Notes: generated by a model not told the origin, from the letters alone. Positions 1 through 9,181 are shown, counted from the first letter of the stretch. The stretch: 64,000 bases of DNA from Polluticoccus soli (GCF_029269745.1 NZ_JARJHT010000001.1:1860001-1924000), one strand, 5' to 3'. Numbers and translations are program-made.

Positions 1-117
1 TTTAATGTAATTGTTTACTTGATCCTGGCAGCAATGGTCATTAAATGGCTGAACGCGTCGCCCGTTAAGCCGGCCCCAAAAGATGAGTCAGTACCAGTGC
101 CGGTGATTCAAAAATAA
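1..117 (+). CDS. C-terminal fragment of a small membrane protein (5' end outside window)
   Basis: The window opens inside a reading frame of 38 codons ending in TAA. The visible part has one hydrophobic stretch (VIVYLILAAMVIKWL) and then a polar Pro/Lys/Glu-rich tail. The layout (membrane segment, basic turn KWLNAS, charged tail) is like the two small proteins at 3409 and 6700, which end with KKLKAS and a charged tail. Those genes each follow a large T9SS cargo gene, so this is probably the last gene of a preceding copy of the same two-gene unit. Function unknown; similarity is by layout rather than close identity. Confidence 0.6.
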   Translation, partial: FNVIVYLILAAMVIKWLNASPVKPAPKDESVPVPVIQK

Positions 118-387
118 CCCCCTTTGAGCTTTCAGCACCGATCCTAATCATGCTCTGCTGCTACTTTTACCTTTTAACGGAGCAACTGGTCAGTCCTTCA
201 TTTTCCAATAAACACGTTCTGGATTCGTTTGAATAACCTCTGCCTTATGTTTATTGCGGAGATGTACTGGCGTTTTTTTGGTTTGCCTCAGCTTAATTCT
301 GATCGTTAAAAAGCTATTGTCCAGTTACAGCTTGATGAGGTGTAAACAATCGATTAAACTATCACTGCTTACCCTCCCGTAAATCCT

Positions 388-575
388 TTATATGTTATTA
401 CGCCGTTAGTGCGTAGTTAAATCATAGCAAACATACAATCTTTTTATGCTGTTTGGCACTAATAATTTTGTTAAAGCAGTTTTTGGTATCTCATCAATTA
501 GTAAAAGAATTATCGATAACTGATTATTCTTGTTATAAACATTTATATGTTATTAGAGCGTTAGAATCCAGTTAA
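388..575 (+). promoter_or_regulatory. Two direct-repeat boxes upstream of the first surface-protein gene
   Basis: The 118-644 stretch has no credible gene. It holds two related boxes of about 33 bp, 388-420 and 543-575, each reading ATGTTATTA, then CGTTAG or similar, then AGTTAA. The same pair recurs at 3710-3741 and 3854-3885 before the paralogous gene, with nearly the same separation (about 155 and 144 bp). Conservation between duplicated loci and the two-box arrangement suggest binding sites for a regulator. The identity of the regulator is unknown. Confidence 0.45.
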
Positions 576-632
576 GTGCTTGCAAAGCCGCACCCAATAA
601 GGCTTTCATCGTTTGCAGCGCGCATATTTTTG
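571..632 (+). promoter_or_regulatory. Conserved upstream element and Bacteroidota -7 promoter element
   Basis: GTTAAGTGCTTGCAAAG lies at 571-587 and a TATTTTTG match to the Bacteroidota -7 consensus TAnnTTTG at 625-632. In the paralogous locus the same element (GTTAAGTGCTCGCAAAG, 3881-3897) is 55 bp before TACATTTG at 3936. The two spacings differ by one base. Both are followed by GGTGCAAAA and then the start codon. No good -33 TTTG is seen, which fits a promoter helped by an activator at the 17-bp element. The start site predicted from the -7 box leaves a leader of only about 5-15 nt. Confidence 0.5.
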
Positions 633-644
633 GTGCAAAAAAAT

Positions 645-3398
645 ATGTTTATGCGCAGCAAGTATTTTACCCTTTTAACGATGGCCTTGCTCCTGGTGGG
701 GGCGAAGGTCTTAGCCCAATGTCCAACTCTCGAGAAATTTAACCAGGGTAACGGTAATCCCGGTAGTTGTGCAGGTGTGAGCGGTACTCCGATACCGCCA
801 AGCTTTATCGGCACACCTTATGGCGTTGTACCACCGGGCTCCAAAACCGCCGAGCTGAATGCCAGCTGGCCTACTAGCCCGAACCCGTTACCTGCCGTTG
901 GTGGCATTTACTTTAACGCGATGCCAACTGCGCACAAGGCTGGCCCGCCTACCATACCGGTTCTTCAGGGTGGCAAGTACAAGTCTCAGTATTGCTTTTA
1001 CCATCCAACCGGTGCAGCCATTCCTAGTTTCAAAACGATCACTATTGTGTACATAGATCCTATACCTGATACGGTATTGAGAGTGTGCTCGTACGATCCG
1101 GGCGGTAATGAAATACCACCTCCTGTTATCACCAAGCAGCCGGAAGATCAAATAGGATGTCTGGGCTATAAAAGCAGGTTCGTGGTTGCGGCTATAAAAG
1201 GTGAACCTACCGATACCGCTGTCCACTACCAGTGGATGAAGGACGGTGTAGACATGCCTGGTAAAACCGACTCCATTTTAGAGATCGTGGTAACTGCTGC
1301 AGATACCGGAACAGACCGCTACCAGTGTCGCGTGATAGGTATGCCTAGCTTAGGTGTTGCGCTTACTGTAGAAGTGTCTCTGTTTTTGAACAAACCGCAT
1401 ATATGGACAGGTGCGATTAGTACCAACTGGAATACAGCCGGCAACTGGATACCTGCTACTATTCCCGACTCAACCAAACATGTGTATGTAGGTCCCAAGC
1501 TCAACAAACCGTTCATACCACTGGCCGACACCGGTCGTTGTAAATGCCTCACGCTGGATACCGGTTGGGTAAATCTTGATGGTAGGCTGGAGGTAGCCGG
1601 ACGTATTCAATTGCTTGATTCGACAAGATACATATCAGCTCTTACCACCGGTCACCTGGTATTGAATGGTACCGAGCTTCCGCAAGACATTCCTGACGGT
1701 ACGTTTTTACAAAACAGGGTCTTTGGCCTTACAGTAGCCAATGCGCTTGATGTGCACAATATCGATACACTGGATATTTATGGATTCATCAACCGTATTT
1801 TAGGTGTACTGACAACAGCGGACAAAATAACCTTGAAGAGCGTGCCTACCGGCACTGCCCGCGTTGCCCAGGGACCTGCACTTGGCGGATACATTTCGGG
1901 ACAAGTGACCGTAGAAAGGTACGTACCTGTAGTACCCGGTGGTTACCGTGCATGGAGGTTCCTGTCTGTAATGACTATCGGAACACAAACGATAAAACAA
2001 GCATGGCAGGAAAACGGTAGCGGTATCTTTGATAACCCTTGGCCTGGTTACGGTACGTTCATTACCTGCAGTGCTGCCTCTGGCTTTGGTCCTGCTCAAG
2101 GCTATGATTTGGTCATGCCAAAGATGTCGATACAGACATTTGACGAAGGTGCTCAAAGCTTCACAAACACCAATGTTCCTAATACGAATGCAAAACTACT
2201 TAGTAGCGAACGCGCATATTTCCTTTACGTGCGTGGCGACCGCACAGTGCTACCTGCTCCTGTTTACGACCAGGGTGGTTCAACTACACTACGGTCAAAA
2301 GGTCTGTTGAGGATCGGTGACCAGTTGCCAATCGCTATACCTGCCGGCAATTTTGCAGCATTGGGCAATCCATTTGCAAGCCCTATAGACTTTTTGTCGC
2401 TCGACGCGCCTGAGCAGTTGGCTGTTGGTAACAAGTTCTGGTTATGGGATCCAAGACGCAGTGGTAGTTTCGGCGTAGGCCAATGGGTTCTGTTTTCTCT
2501 TACAAATGCTTTCCTGCCTCAAGCGGCTGGTGGTAGCTATCCAAACGTGCCCAATACGATCATTCCGTTGGGTATGGGTTTCCTGTTACAAGGTGGTCTT
2601 ATCGGCAGTAACATTACGGTAAAGGAAGCTGCTAAATTCGCCAGCAATACCAACAATGGTTTTAAAGCTCCTAACAACGATCGTTTCCAAATAGCGCTCG
2701 ACTATGTGAAAGACGCTACGACCGTTATTCCTGCTGATGGTGCATGTGCTGTATTCGGTAATTATACGAACGATATCAACGCAGATGATGCCGGTAAGAT
2801 CGCAGGTGCAGGTGAGAATATTGCTATCAGCCACAGCGGCAATGACCTGACGCTTGATGCCCGTCCTGCTATCACAAATGATACGGTTAAACTGAAAATG
2901 TGGAACCTGGTGTATACGTATGACTATCGCGTAACTATCAATCCCATAGTAAGCACGCAAGGTATTAAAGCAACGTTTGTCGACAAATATTTGCAAACAA
3001 CGATGCCTCTTGATATGACGAAACCTACGGTGATCGATTTCAAGATCAATAAGGATACGGCATCATTTGCGATCAATAGGTTCTATATAGCACTGAGTGC
3101 GGCCCCTGTTGTAACACATATTGGTGATCCGTCTGCAGCCGAAGTTGAGATATATCCTAACCCGACCGATGCACAAAACATCAATGTCAACATCAAAGCT
3201 GCTGACAAAGGTGAATATAGCTTCAAGATCATCGATGGTCAAGGCAGGTTAGTCCATGCAGAGACGTACAAACACGTAGGTGGTTCACTGAACAAGAGTC
3301 TGTCAGTACAAGGTCGTCTTGTTCCTAGCAATTATTTCGTTGTCGTATCGAAAGACGGACATGAATTGTCTACGAAAAAATTAATTATTAACAAGTAA
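645..3398 (+). CDS. Secreted Ig-like domain protein with T9SS type A sorting domain
   Basis: A 917-residue surface or secreted protein. It has a signal peptide ending VLAQ, a Cys-containing N-terminal region, an Ig-like domain at about residues 158-245 (YQW and TGTDRYQC core), then a W-T-G-x-x-S-T-N-W segment near 253 typical of Bacteroidota adhesin-like repeats, and a beta-rich body. The last 80 residues are a T9SS type A sorting domain starting IYPNPTDAQN and ending KLIINK. The frame is open back to a GTG at 576, but I chose the ATG at 645. The promoter-like elements overlap the extension, and the paralogue at 3963 starts at the equivalent place. ATG 651 is an alternative. It is 10 bp before a small membrane-protein gene and is a clear paralogue of 3963-6689. 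The ligand is unknown; adhesion or surface binding is an inference. Confidence 0.85.
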   Translation: MFMRSKYFTLLTMALLLVGAKVLAQCPTLEKFNQGNGNPGSCAGVSGTPIPPSFIGTPYGVVPPGSKTAELNASWPTSPNPLPAVGGIYFNAMPTAHKAGPPTIPVLQGGKYKSQYCFYHPTGAAIPSFKTITIVYIDPIPDTVLRVCSYDPGGNEIPPPVITKQPEDQIGCLGYKSRFVVAAIKGEPTDTAVHYQWMKDGVDMPGKTDSILEIVVTAADTGTDRYQCRVIGMPSLGVALTVEVSLFLNKPHIWTGAISTNWNTAGNWIPATIPDSTKHVYVGPKLNKPFIPLADTGRCKCLTLDTGWVNLDGRLEVAGRIQLLDSTRYISALTTGHLVLNGTELPQDIPDGTFLQNRVFGLTVANALDVHNIDTLDIYGFINRILGVLTTADKITLKSVPTGTARVAQGPALGGYISGQVTVERYVPVVPGGYRAWRFLSVMTIGTQTIKQAWQENGSGIFDNPWPGYGTFITCSAASGFGPAQGYDLVMPKMSIQTFDEGAQSFTNTNVPNTNAKLLSSERAYFLYVRGDRTVLPAPVYDQGGSTTLRSKGLLRIGDQLPIAIPAGNFAALGNPFASPIDFLSLDAPEQLAVGNKFWLWDPRRSGSFGVGQWVLFSLTNAFLPQAAGGSYPNVPNTIIPLGMGFLLQGGLIGSNITVKEAAKFASNTNNGFKAPNNDRFQIALDYVKDATTVIPADGACAVFGNYTNDINADDAGKIAGAGENIAISHSGNDLTLDARPAITNDTVKLKMWNLVYTYDYRVTINPIVSTQGIKATFVDKYLQTTMPLDMTKPTVIDFKINKDTASFAINRFYIALSAAPVVTHIGDPSAAEVEIYPNPTDAQNINVNIKAADKGEYSFKIIDGQGRLVHAETYKHVGGSLNKSLSVQGRLVPSNYFVVVSKDGHELSTKKLIINK

Positions 3399-3408
3399 AC
3401 CGACCACT

Positions 3409-3624
3409 ATGAGAAAGATACTGTTACTGATAGCTCTATTTGTGAGCTCAAGCATCATAGCGTTTGCGCAGCCAGACCCGAACGACAACCCGGATATAGA
3501 AGTGCCGATAGATGGCGGGGTGCTGTTTATGGCGGCAGCTGGTGCAGCCTATGCAATTAAAAAACTAAAAGCATCAAAAGCCGGACAAACTGAAGACTCG
3601 TCCGGTACTGAAGAACTCAAATAA
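3409..3624 (+). CDS. Small membrane protein with PIDGG-type C-terminal sorting-like motif
   Basis: A 71-residue protein: signal peptide (ends AFAQ), Asp/Pro-rich spacer, then VPIDGG followed by a hydrophobic segment (VLFMAAAGAAYAI), KKLKASK and an acidic tail. PIDGG plus a short helix plus KK resembles the small Bacteroidota proteins that databases, from memory, label PID-CTERM, thought to be a sorting signal. It starts 10 bp after the large T9SS gene and ends before a strong terminator, so the two form an operon. Its function is unknown. It might be a small surface anchor or a partner of the large protein. Confidence 0.8.
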   Translation: MRKILLLIALFVSSSIIAFAQPDPNDNPDIEVPIDGGVLFMAAAGAAYAIKKLKASKAGQTEDSSGTEELK

Positions 3625-3664
3625 GGGATGAGGGACGATTAACGTGTCTACGTTCGATCCATTT

Positions 3665-3712
3665 GCTGTGCGCTTGCTACTTTCTGGTTTGTAGCAGGCG
3701 CGCAGCCTTTTT
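3665..3712 (+). terminator. Intrinsic terminator of the first surface-protein unit
   Basis: Sixteen-base arms 3665-3680 (GCTGTGCGCTTGCTAC) and 3691-3706 pair with only wobble or single mismatches around a 10-nt loop and are followed by a T run. A near-identical hairpin ends the second unit at 6936-6980, so the terminator was duplicated with the genes. Confidence 0.85.
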
Positions 3713-3943
3713 ATGTTATCACGTAGTTATTGCCGGGTTAACATACAGTAAAGCTGTCTGTTAGCAATATGTTGTTTGGCATATTGCTACGCTCTTCGAA
3801 AATTATTCTCCAGTTTTTAATCAATTCTATCGCAGTCAAAGACTTGATGAATCGATATGTTAAGGCCGGGTTAGCGAGCGGTTAAGTGCTCGCAAAGTGG
3901 CCACCCAAAAGCACTACAGGGGCTAGCTGTACATATACATTTG
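3710..3943 (+). promoter_or_regulatory. Duplicated regulatory region of the second surface-protein unit
   Basis: This gene-free stretch (3625-3962 overall) carries boxes 3710-3741 and 3854-3885, the GTTAAGTGCTCGCAAAG element at 3881-3897 and a TACATTTG -7 element at 3936-3943. It matches the region upstream of 645 in order and spacing. A shared TGTTGTTTGGCA or TGCTGTTTGGCA motif lies between the boxes in both copies. The start codon is about 20 bp after the -7 element. The conserved architecture suggests that the two units are co-regulated. Confidence 0.5.
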
Positions 3944-3962
3944 GTGCAAAACCAGAAATTTT

Positions 3963-6689
3963 ATGCACGGCAAACTCTTTATCCTTATCGCCATGATCAT
4001 GTGCCTCCTCAGCACTAAAATCTCAGCCCAATGCCCTACCAGGATTGAAAACTACACCTCAGGTAGCGCAAGCGCAACCAGTTGCCCAGGTGTTAACGGC
4101 AACGCCACCGCTGCCAACTTCGCCGGTACCTCTTATGCTACAGTTCCAAGTAGTACTAAAGCCGGAAACTTTCAAGCAAGGTGGGGCAGTGCACCAAGTC
4201 CTATTCCAGCGATAAAAGCATTCTATGATGATTCTGTGTCAGTAGCCGATACTGCTGGGCCGGCTTCGACATTAACTGTCAACGGCTCTAATAACCGGGT
4301 CAATTATTGCTTGTACGGCTCGACCCCCTTACCTACTAGCACAACCTATTCATTGATATTCGTAAACCCTCAAACGGATACCATACTCTACACCTGTTCT
4401 TTCAACAGCGCCAACGATGCCATTGCTCAGCCGACCATCACAACTCAGCCACAAAGTGTGGTCGGCTGTGTCGGATATAAAGCGACGTTTACGGTCGCCG
4501 CAACAGCTGTGGGCGGGCAAACCATCACTTACAGATGGCAGAAAAACGGCGTGAATATAGTTGGTGCAACAAGCACTACGTTTACCATCAATTCAGTTGC
4601 AGCTTCAGATACGGGGACCAATATCTATCGCGCAGTTATCGTACAGAACAATGGCGCTATACAAGTCAGCAAGGAAGTATCTCTTACGCTAAACAAGGAA
4701 GCGATATGGACAGGCGCAACAAGCACCAACTGGAAAACAGCAAGCAACTGGAGTCCCGCAACCATTCCTGACTCAACGAAGCAGGTATATATACGCAACA
4801 CTACTAACAAACCCAACATTGCAGTGAGCGATACAGGACGGTGTAAATGCCTGACCCTGGATACCGGTTTTGTGACCGTAGTTGGACGACTGGAAATTGC
4901 CGGAAGGATCAACTTGTTTGCTTCAGGGCTTATCAAGGCATCTACCGGAACAGTTGCTATTAATGGAACCACGGTTGCGCAAACAATACCTGCCAGCAGT
5001 TTTGAGAATAATACGGTAAACAACCTGGTGTATGCGAACGCCACCGGAGTTACTATCGGAGGAGCAACAAATTTTACCGGAACACTTACAAGAGTGTCAG
5101 GCATACTAACAACTGGGGGCTTCCTTACGCTCAAAAGCACCAGCTCAGGAACGGCGCGGGTGGCGCCTGGCGTCGCAGGAGGAATTTCCGGTGATGTTAC
5201 CGTAGAGCGTTACGTGCCTGTAGTGCCCGGTAACCAACGTGCGTGGAGATTGCTTGCGCCAGTCACCTCGGGATCTCAAACGATACTGGAATCATGGCAG
5301 GAGAATGCTACAGGTCTTCACCACAATCCCAATCCGGGGTACGGAACGATCATCACATGCGGTCCAACGTTTAACATCAGCGATGGCTTTGACACAGTAA
5401 TGGCGAATATGTCCATATTAGCCTGGAGTGTATCTAATCAGAGTCTTACCAGTAACCCGGTCAGCAATACCAACACAAAACAGCTGAGTAGCGAGCCAGC
5501 ATATTTTCTGTACATGCGTGGTGACCGGACCGTGTTGCCCGGTGCAAGTACATCGGAGGCAACAGCAACCACCTTGAGGTCAAAAGGTACGCTCAAACAA
5601 GGTGATCAGGCTGCGATCCCTATAGATGCAGATCAGTTCGTAGCGCTTGGCAACCCTTATGCGTCGCACATTGATTTCTCGACAGTATCGGCATCGGATA
5701 GGGTGAATCTTGGGAATAGGTTTTGGTTGTGGGATCCGAGATTAGTGGGCAGCTATGGCCTGGGCGGTTACGTGATGTTCGACGGAGGCGATGGTTTCTT
5801 CCCATCGGTGACAGGCGGTAGCTACAATAGCGCCAATTCTTTGATCCCGATGGGTATGGGTTTCTTTGTAAAAGCTACCGGAGGGAATGGCAGCTTCACT
5901 GCACGCGAAGCGCAAAAGGCGGCGAGCAGCAGCAATGTTGGGTTTAAGACTACCGGCAACGCAGAGCGCTTGCGCATGCATCTAAGCTACATGAAAGATG
6001 GCATAACCCCGGTGATAGCAGATGGTACGCTCGCGCTTTTCAATAGTGGTTTTGCTAGTGGCGTTGACGCCGATGATGCAGGAAAACCTGAGAACATGGG
6101 CGAGAACATAGGTATAGTCAGAGACAATGAAGTGTTAACCCTTGAAGCTCGTCCCAATATAACTGCGAGTGATACCTTGAACTTAAAGCTGTGGAAGCTG
6201 CGTGGTTCATCAAAGTACAGGTTCACCATGCAATCGGACTTTAATACACCAGATCTGCAGGCAAGACTCGTAGACCGGTTCCTGCAGACACAGCAAGCCT
6301 TTAGTTTGTCGCAGCCGGTAGATATAGACTTTACTACTACAGGCGATGCAGCCTCACTCGCGGCAGACAGGTTCTATATAGCATTCAGCATCGGCGATCC
6401 GGTGAATGTGAATGACCCAGTCAATGAAGACGAAATCACTGTTTATCCCAATCCAACCGATGCGCAGAACATCAATATTAACCTGAAGAATGCTGCACCC
6501 GGTGAATATCATTTCAGCATCATAGACGTGCAGGGCAAAACAGTGTACCGCGAAAACTATGAACATGCCGGCCACTCGCTGACGAAGCGCCTCGATCTGC
6601 ATACCCGTCTTGTTTCCGGCAACTACTTCATTGCTATCACTAAAGATGGCCAGGAATTATCTACACGAAAACTCATTATAAACAAATAA
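3963..6689 (+). CDS. Secreted Ig-like domain protein with T9SS sorting domain, paralogue of 645-3398
   Basis: A 908-residue protein with the same architecture as its upstream neighbour: signal peptide ending ISAQ directly before CPT, N-terminal Cys region, Ig-like domain near residues 158-243 (TYRWQKNG), the WTGATSTNW segment, a beta-rich body and a type A T9SS sorting domain (VYPNPTDAQN to KLIINK). Long stretches are identical or nearly so, for example DTGRCKCLTLDTG and VTVERYVPVVPG, while others have diverged, so this is an old tandem duplication. It is followed after 10 bp by a second small membrane-protein gene. Expected to be exported by T9SS to the cell surface; its target is unknown. 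Confidence 0.87.
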   Translation: MHGKLFILIAMIMCLLSTKISAQCPTRIENYTSGSASATSCPGVNGNATAANFAGTSYATVPSSTKAGNFQARWGSAPSPIPAIKAFYDDSVSVADTAGPASTLTVNGSNNRVNYCLYGSTPLPTSTTYSLIFVNPQTDTILYTCSFNSANDAIAQPTITTQPQSVVGCVGYKATFTVAATAVGGQTITYRWQKNGVNIVGATSTTFTINSVAASDTGTNIYRAVIVQNNGAIQVSKEVSLTLNKEAIWTGATSTNWKTASNWSPATIPDSTKQVYIRNTTNKPNIAVSDTGRCKCLTLDTGFVTVVGRLEIAGRINLFASGLIKASTGTVAINGTTVAQTIPASSFENNTVNNLVYANATGVTIGGATNFTGTLTRVSGILTTGGFLTLKSTSSGTARVAPGVAGGISGDVTVERYVPVVPGNQRAWRLLAPVTSGSQTILESWQENATGLHHNPNPGYGTIITCGPTFNISDGFDTVMANMSILAWSVSNQSLTSNPVSNTNTKQLSSEPAYFLYMRGDRTVLPGASTSEATATTLRSKGTLKQGDQAAIPIDADQFVALGNPYASHIDFSTVSASDRVNLGNRFWLWDPRLVGSYGLGGYVMFDGGDGFFPSVTGGSYNSANSLIPMGMGFFVKATGGNGSFTAREAQKAASSSNVGFKTTGNAERLRMHLSYMKDGITPVIADGTLALFNSGFASGVDADDAGKPENMGENIGIVRDNEVLTLEARPNITASDTLNLKLWKLRGSSKYRFTMQSDFNTPDLQARLVDRFLQTQQAFSLSQPVDIDFTTTGDAASLAADRFYIAFSIGDPVNVNDPVNEDEITVYPNPTDAQNININLKNAAPGEYHFSIIDVQGKTVYRENYEHAGHSLTKRLDLHTRLVSGNYFIAITKDGQELSTRKLIINK

Positions 6690-6699
6690 TCCTATCGCT

Positions 6700-6897
6700 A
6701 TGAAAACACTCTTATTAGCGCTTCTTTTAAGTGCACTACTATTTGAACAAGGCAACCCGGATGAGGAACCCGAAACACCGATATACTATGTTGGATTGTT
6801 CCTTATTGCAGCCTGCGTGGCTTACGTCATAAAAAAGCTAAAGGCTTCGGAGGCAATAAATTCAAGACGCTCTGCCGGGCCTGAAGAGCTTAAGTAA
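6700..6897 (+). CDS. Small membrane protein, diverged paralogue of 3409-3624
   Basis: A 65-residue protein with an N-terminal hydrophobic signal, a short Glu/Pro-rich spacer, a membrane segment (VGLFLIAACVAYVI) and KKLKAS plus a charged tail ending PEELK. The paralogue at 3409 ends TEELK. The VPIDGG motif of the paralogue is reduced to TPIYYVG here, so a Gly-Gly dependent sorting or processing step would be lost or changed. It sits 10 bp after the second T9SS gene and 38 bp before the terminator hairpin. Function unknown. Confidence 0.7.
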   Translation: MKTLLLALLLSALLFEQGNPDEEPETPIYYVGLFLIAACVAYVIKKLKASEAINSRRSAGPEELK

Positions 6898-6935
6898 GAA
6901 TTGAGGGACGAATGGCGTGTCTACGCCGTCCATTT

Positions 6936-6987
6936 GCTGTGGGCCTGCTACTTTCTGGTTTTTTGTAGCGGGCACACAGCTCTTTTT
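6936..6987 (+). terminator. Intrinsic terminator of the second surface-protein unit
   Basis: Arms 6936-6951 and 6965-6980 pair over 16 bases with one mismatch and one wobble, followed by CTTTTTATTT. Same hairpin as 3665-3712. Its T run overlaps the stop codon of the convergent uvrB. On the minus strand no T run follows, so it does not look bidirectional. Confidence 0.8.
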
Positions 6988-9010
6988 ATTTCATCTTCTC
7001 TTTCTCAGCTTGTAGTTGAAAGAGCTTGTCCCTAAGTTTGGCAGCTTCCATAAAATCCAGGTCCTTAGCAGCCTTCTCCATGCCTTTACGTGTTGCAGCT
7101 ATCAGTTTATCCAGTTGCGCGGCGGTGCGGTATTCTACCTCGTCTTCCGCTGCGCGGCTTAGCTCCTGGTGTACGGCATATTTGCTTTGGTCGTCGTAGC
7201 CTTTGATGTCGAGCACCGACGTTTGTTTGAATATCTCTTCGGTAGACTTCCGTACAGTGCGCGGTATTATGCCGTTGGCTTCGTTGTACTTCACCTGTTT
7301 TTCGCGGCGTCGGTCGGTTTCGTCTATAGTCCGTTGCATGCTATCGGTCATCTTGTCGGCATAGAAGATAACCAGGCCGTCCACGTTACGTGCAGCGCGC
7401 CCTGCCATCTGCGTCAGCGAACGTTCATCGCGCAGGAAACCCTCTTTGTCTGCATCCAGTATCGCCATCAGCGATACTTCAGGAAGATCAAGACCTTCCC
7501 TAAGCAGGTTCACACCTACCAATACATCAATGTTCCCCAAGCGCAGATCGCGTAGTATCTCTACACGTTCCAGTGTATCTACCTCGCTGTGTATATAGCG
7601 CGAGCGGATGTTGATGCGTTTTAGGTACTTGTCCAGCTCCTCGGCCATCCGCTTGGTAAGCGTTGTTACCAGCACACGGTCATTCTTTTTTACACGCTTG
7701 TCTATTTCATCCAGCAGATCATCAATTTGGTTGATGCTGGGGCGTATCTCGATTGGTGGATCTAACAACCCGGTTGGTCTTACGATCTGTTCGGTGAATA
7801 CGCCATCGCTTTGTTCCAATTCATACTTGCCCGGCGTGGCACTTACAAACACTACCTGGTTCAGCAGCCCTTCAAACTCGTGGAAGTTGAGCGGCCTGTT
7901 ATCCAAAGCACTCGGTAACCTGAAACCAAAGTCCACAAGATTCAGCTTGCGGCTACGATCGCCACCATACATACCACTTATCTGTGGTACGGTTACGTGA
8001 CTCTCATCTATTACCAACAGGAAGTCGTCTGGGAAATAGTCGAGCAAGCAGAATGGTCTTGTACCCGGATTCCTTCTGTCAAGAAAGCGCGAGTAGTTCT
8101 CGATACCGGGACAGAAGCCCAGTTCTTGTATCATTTCAAGGTCGTAGTTCACGCGCTCTTTGATGCGTTGCGCCTCGAGTGGTTTGTTGATGCTCTTGAA
8201 ATAATCTACCTGCCGCGCCAGTTCATCCTGTATCTCGTAAATGATCTGGGTCATCATGTTTTTAGGTGCCAGGTACAGGTTAGCAGGGAAGATGGCAGCA
8301 TGTTCCATAGGAGCTATGCGTTTGCCGGTATCGGTCTCGAAGCTTTCTATCTCTTCTATTTCGTCGCCAAAGAAGGTGATGCGGTAGCCATAATCAACAT
8401 AAGGCAGGTTGATATCTACGGTATCGCCCTGCACGCGGAAGGTACCTCGTGTAAACTCTCCCTGGCTGCGATGATACAGCGCGCTGACAAGGTTATGCAG
8501 GAAGCCATTCCGGCTCATGCTGTCACCACGTTTGAAACGGATGATGCTGTTGGCATATTCAGTAGGGTTACCCATACCGTATATGCACGATACTGATGCT
8601 ACTACTATTATATCCCTGCGACCGCTAAGCAGGTTGCTGGTAGCGCGCAGCCTTAGCTTTTCCAGCTCCTCGTTTATCGACAGGTCTTTTTCTATGTAAG
8701 TGTCAGATGTAGGGATGTAAGCCTCGGGCTGGTAGTAGTCGTAGTATGATACAAAGTACTCCACCGAATTGTTGGGGAAGAACTGCCTGAACTCGCCATA
8801 CAGCTGCGCCACCAGGGTCTTATTGTGCGTGAGTACAAGGGTAGGTTTGTTCACCTCCTGTATCACGTTGGCCATGGTAAAGGTCTTACCGCTACCGGTT
8901 ACCCCTAGCAGCGTCTGAAACTGTTCTCCTTCCTTTAAGCCCTTCACCAGCTCGGCAATGGCCTGGGGCTGATCTCCCGCTGGTTGGTAAGGGCGCTCTA
9001 TCCTGAACAT
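6986..9010 (-). CDS. uvrB: Excinuclease ABC subunit B
   Basis: UvrB, the damage-verifying helicase of nucleotide excision repair, which works with UvrA and UvrC. The 674-residue length is normal. Visible features are the Walker A GVTGSGKT at residues 36-43, the beta-hairpin region with YYDYYQPEAY and Tyr/Pro-rich flanks near 90-105, the DESH box (VIDESHVTVPQ), helicase motifs V and VI (GVNLLREGLDLPEV, MAGRAARN), and a C-terminal UVR motif (MEAAKLRDKLF) that binds UvrC. It is transcribed alone, convergent with the surface-protein units. Confidence 0.98.
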   Translation of the reverse strand: MFRIERPYQPAGDQPQAIAELVKGLKEGEQFQTLLGVTGSGKTFTMANVIQEVNKPTLVLTHNKTLVAQLYGEFRQFFPNNSVEYFVSYYDYYQPEAYIPTSDTYIEKDLSINEELEKLRLRATSNLLSGRRDIIVVASVSCIYGMGNPTEYANSIIRFKRGDSMSRNGFLHNLVSALYHRSQGEFTRGTFRVQGDTVDINLPYVDYGYRITFFGDEIEEIESFETDTGKRIAPMEHAAIFPANLYLAPKNMMTQIIYEIQDELARQVDYFKSINKPLEAQRIKERVNYDLEMIQELGFCPGIENYSRFLDRRNPGTRPFCLLDYFPDDFLLVIDESHVTVPQISGMYGGDRSRKLNLVDFGFRLPSALDNRPLNFHEFEGLLNQVVFVSATPGKYELEQSDGVFTEQIVRPTGLLDPPIEIRPSINQIDDLLDEIDKRVKKNDRVLVTTLTKRMAEELDKYLKRINIRSRYIHSEVDTLERVEILRDLRLGNIDVLVGVNLLREGLDLPEVSLMAILDADKEGFLRDERSLTQMAGRAARNVDGLVIFYADKMTDSMQRTIDETDRRREKQVKYNEANGIIPRTVRKSTEEIFKQTSVLDIKGYDDQSKYAVHQELSRAAEDEVEYRTAAQLDKLIAATRKGMEKAAKDLDFMEAAKLRDKLFQLQAEKEKMK

Positions 9011-9140
9011 AGACTACAAATTTACTGAATCCCGCAACTCACTTGTTTTCAAATACTGCCGGGCGGCTAAACATTGACAATCACCTAACTGCTGTTTTAT
9101 CGTTTACATCCCATTAACAATGCTTGTAAAATTTCCATTA

Positions 9141-9148
9141 TATTTTTG
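9141..9148 (+). promoter_or_regulatory. Probable -7 promoter element of the glycine-rich T9SS gene
   Basis: TATTTTTG matches the Bacteroidota TAnnTTTG element, 34 bp before the ATG at 9182. A TTG lies at 9124-9126, a shorter spacing than usual, so only the -7 part is convincing. Confidence 0.45.
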
Positions 9149-9181
9149 ACGCTTGATTTCTGACCCTTTACGTTTATTGTT

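Noticed and set aside
576-644. Upstream extension of the first T9SS protein from GTG 576
   Set aside because: The extension overlaps the conserved promoter elements, and the paralogue starts at the position equal to 645.
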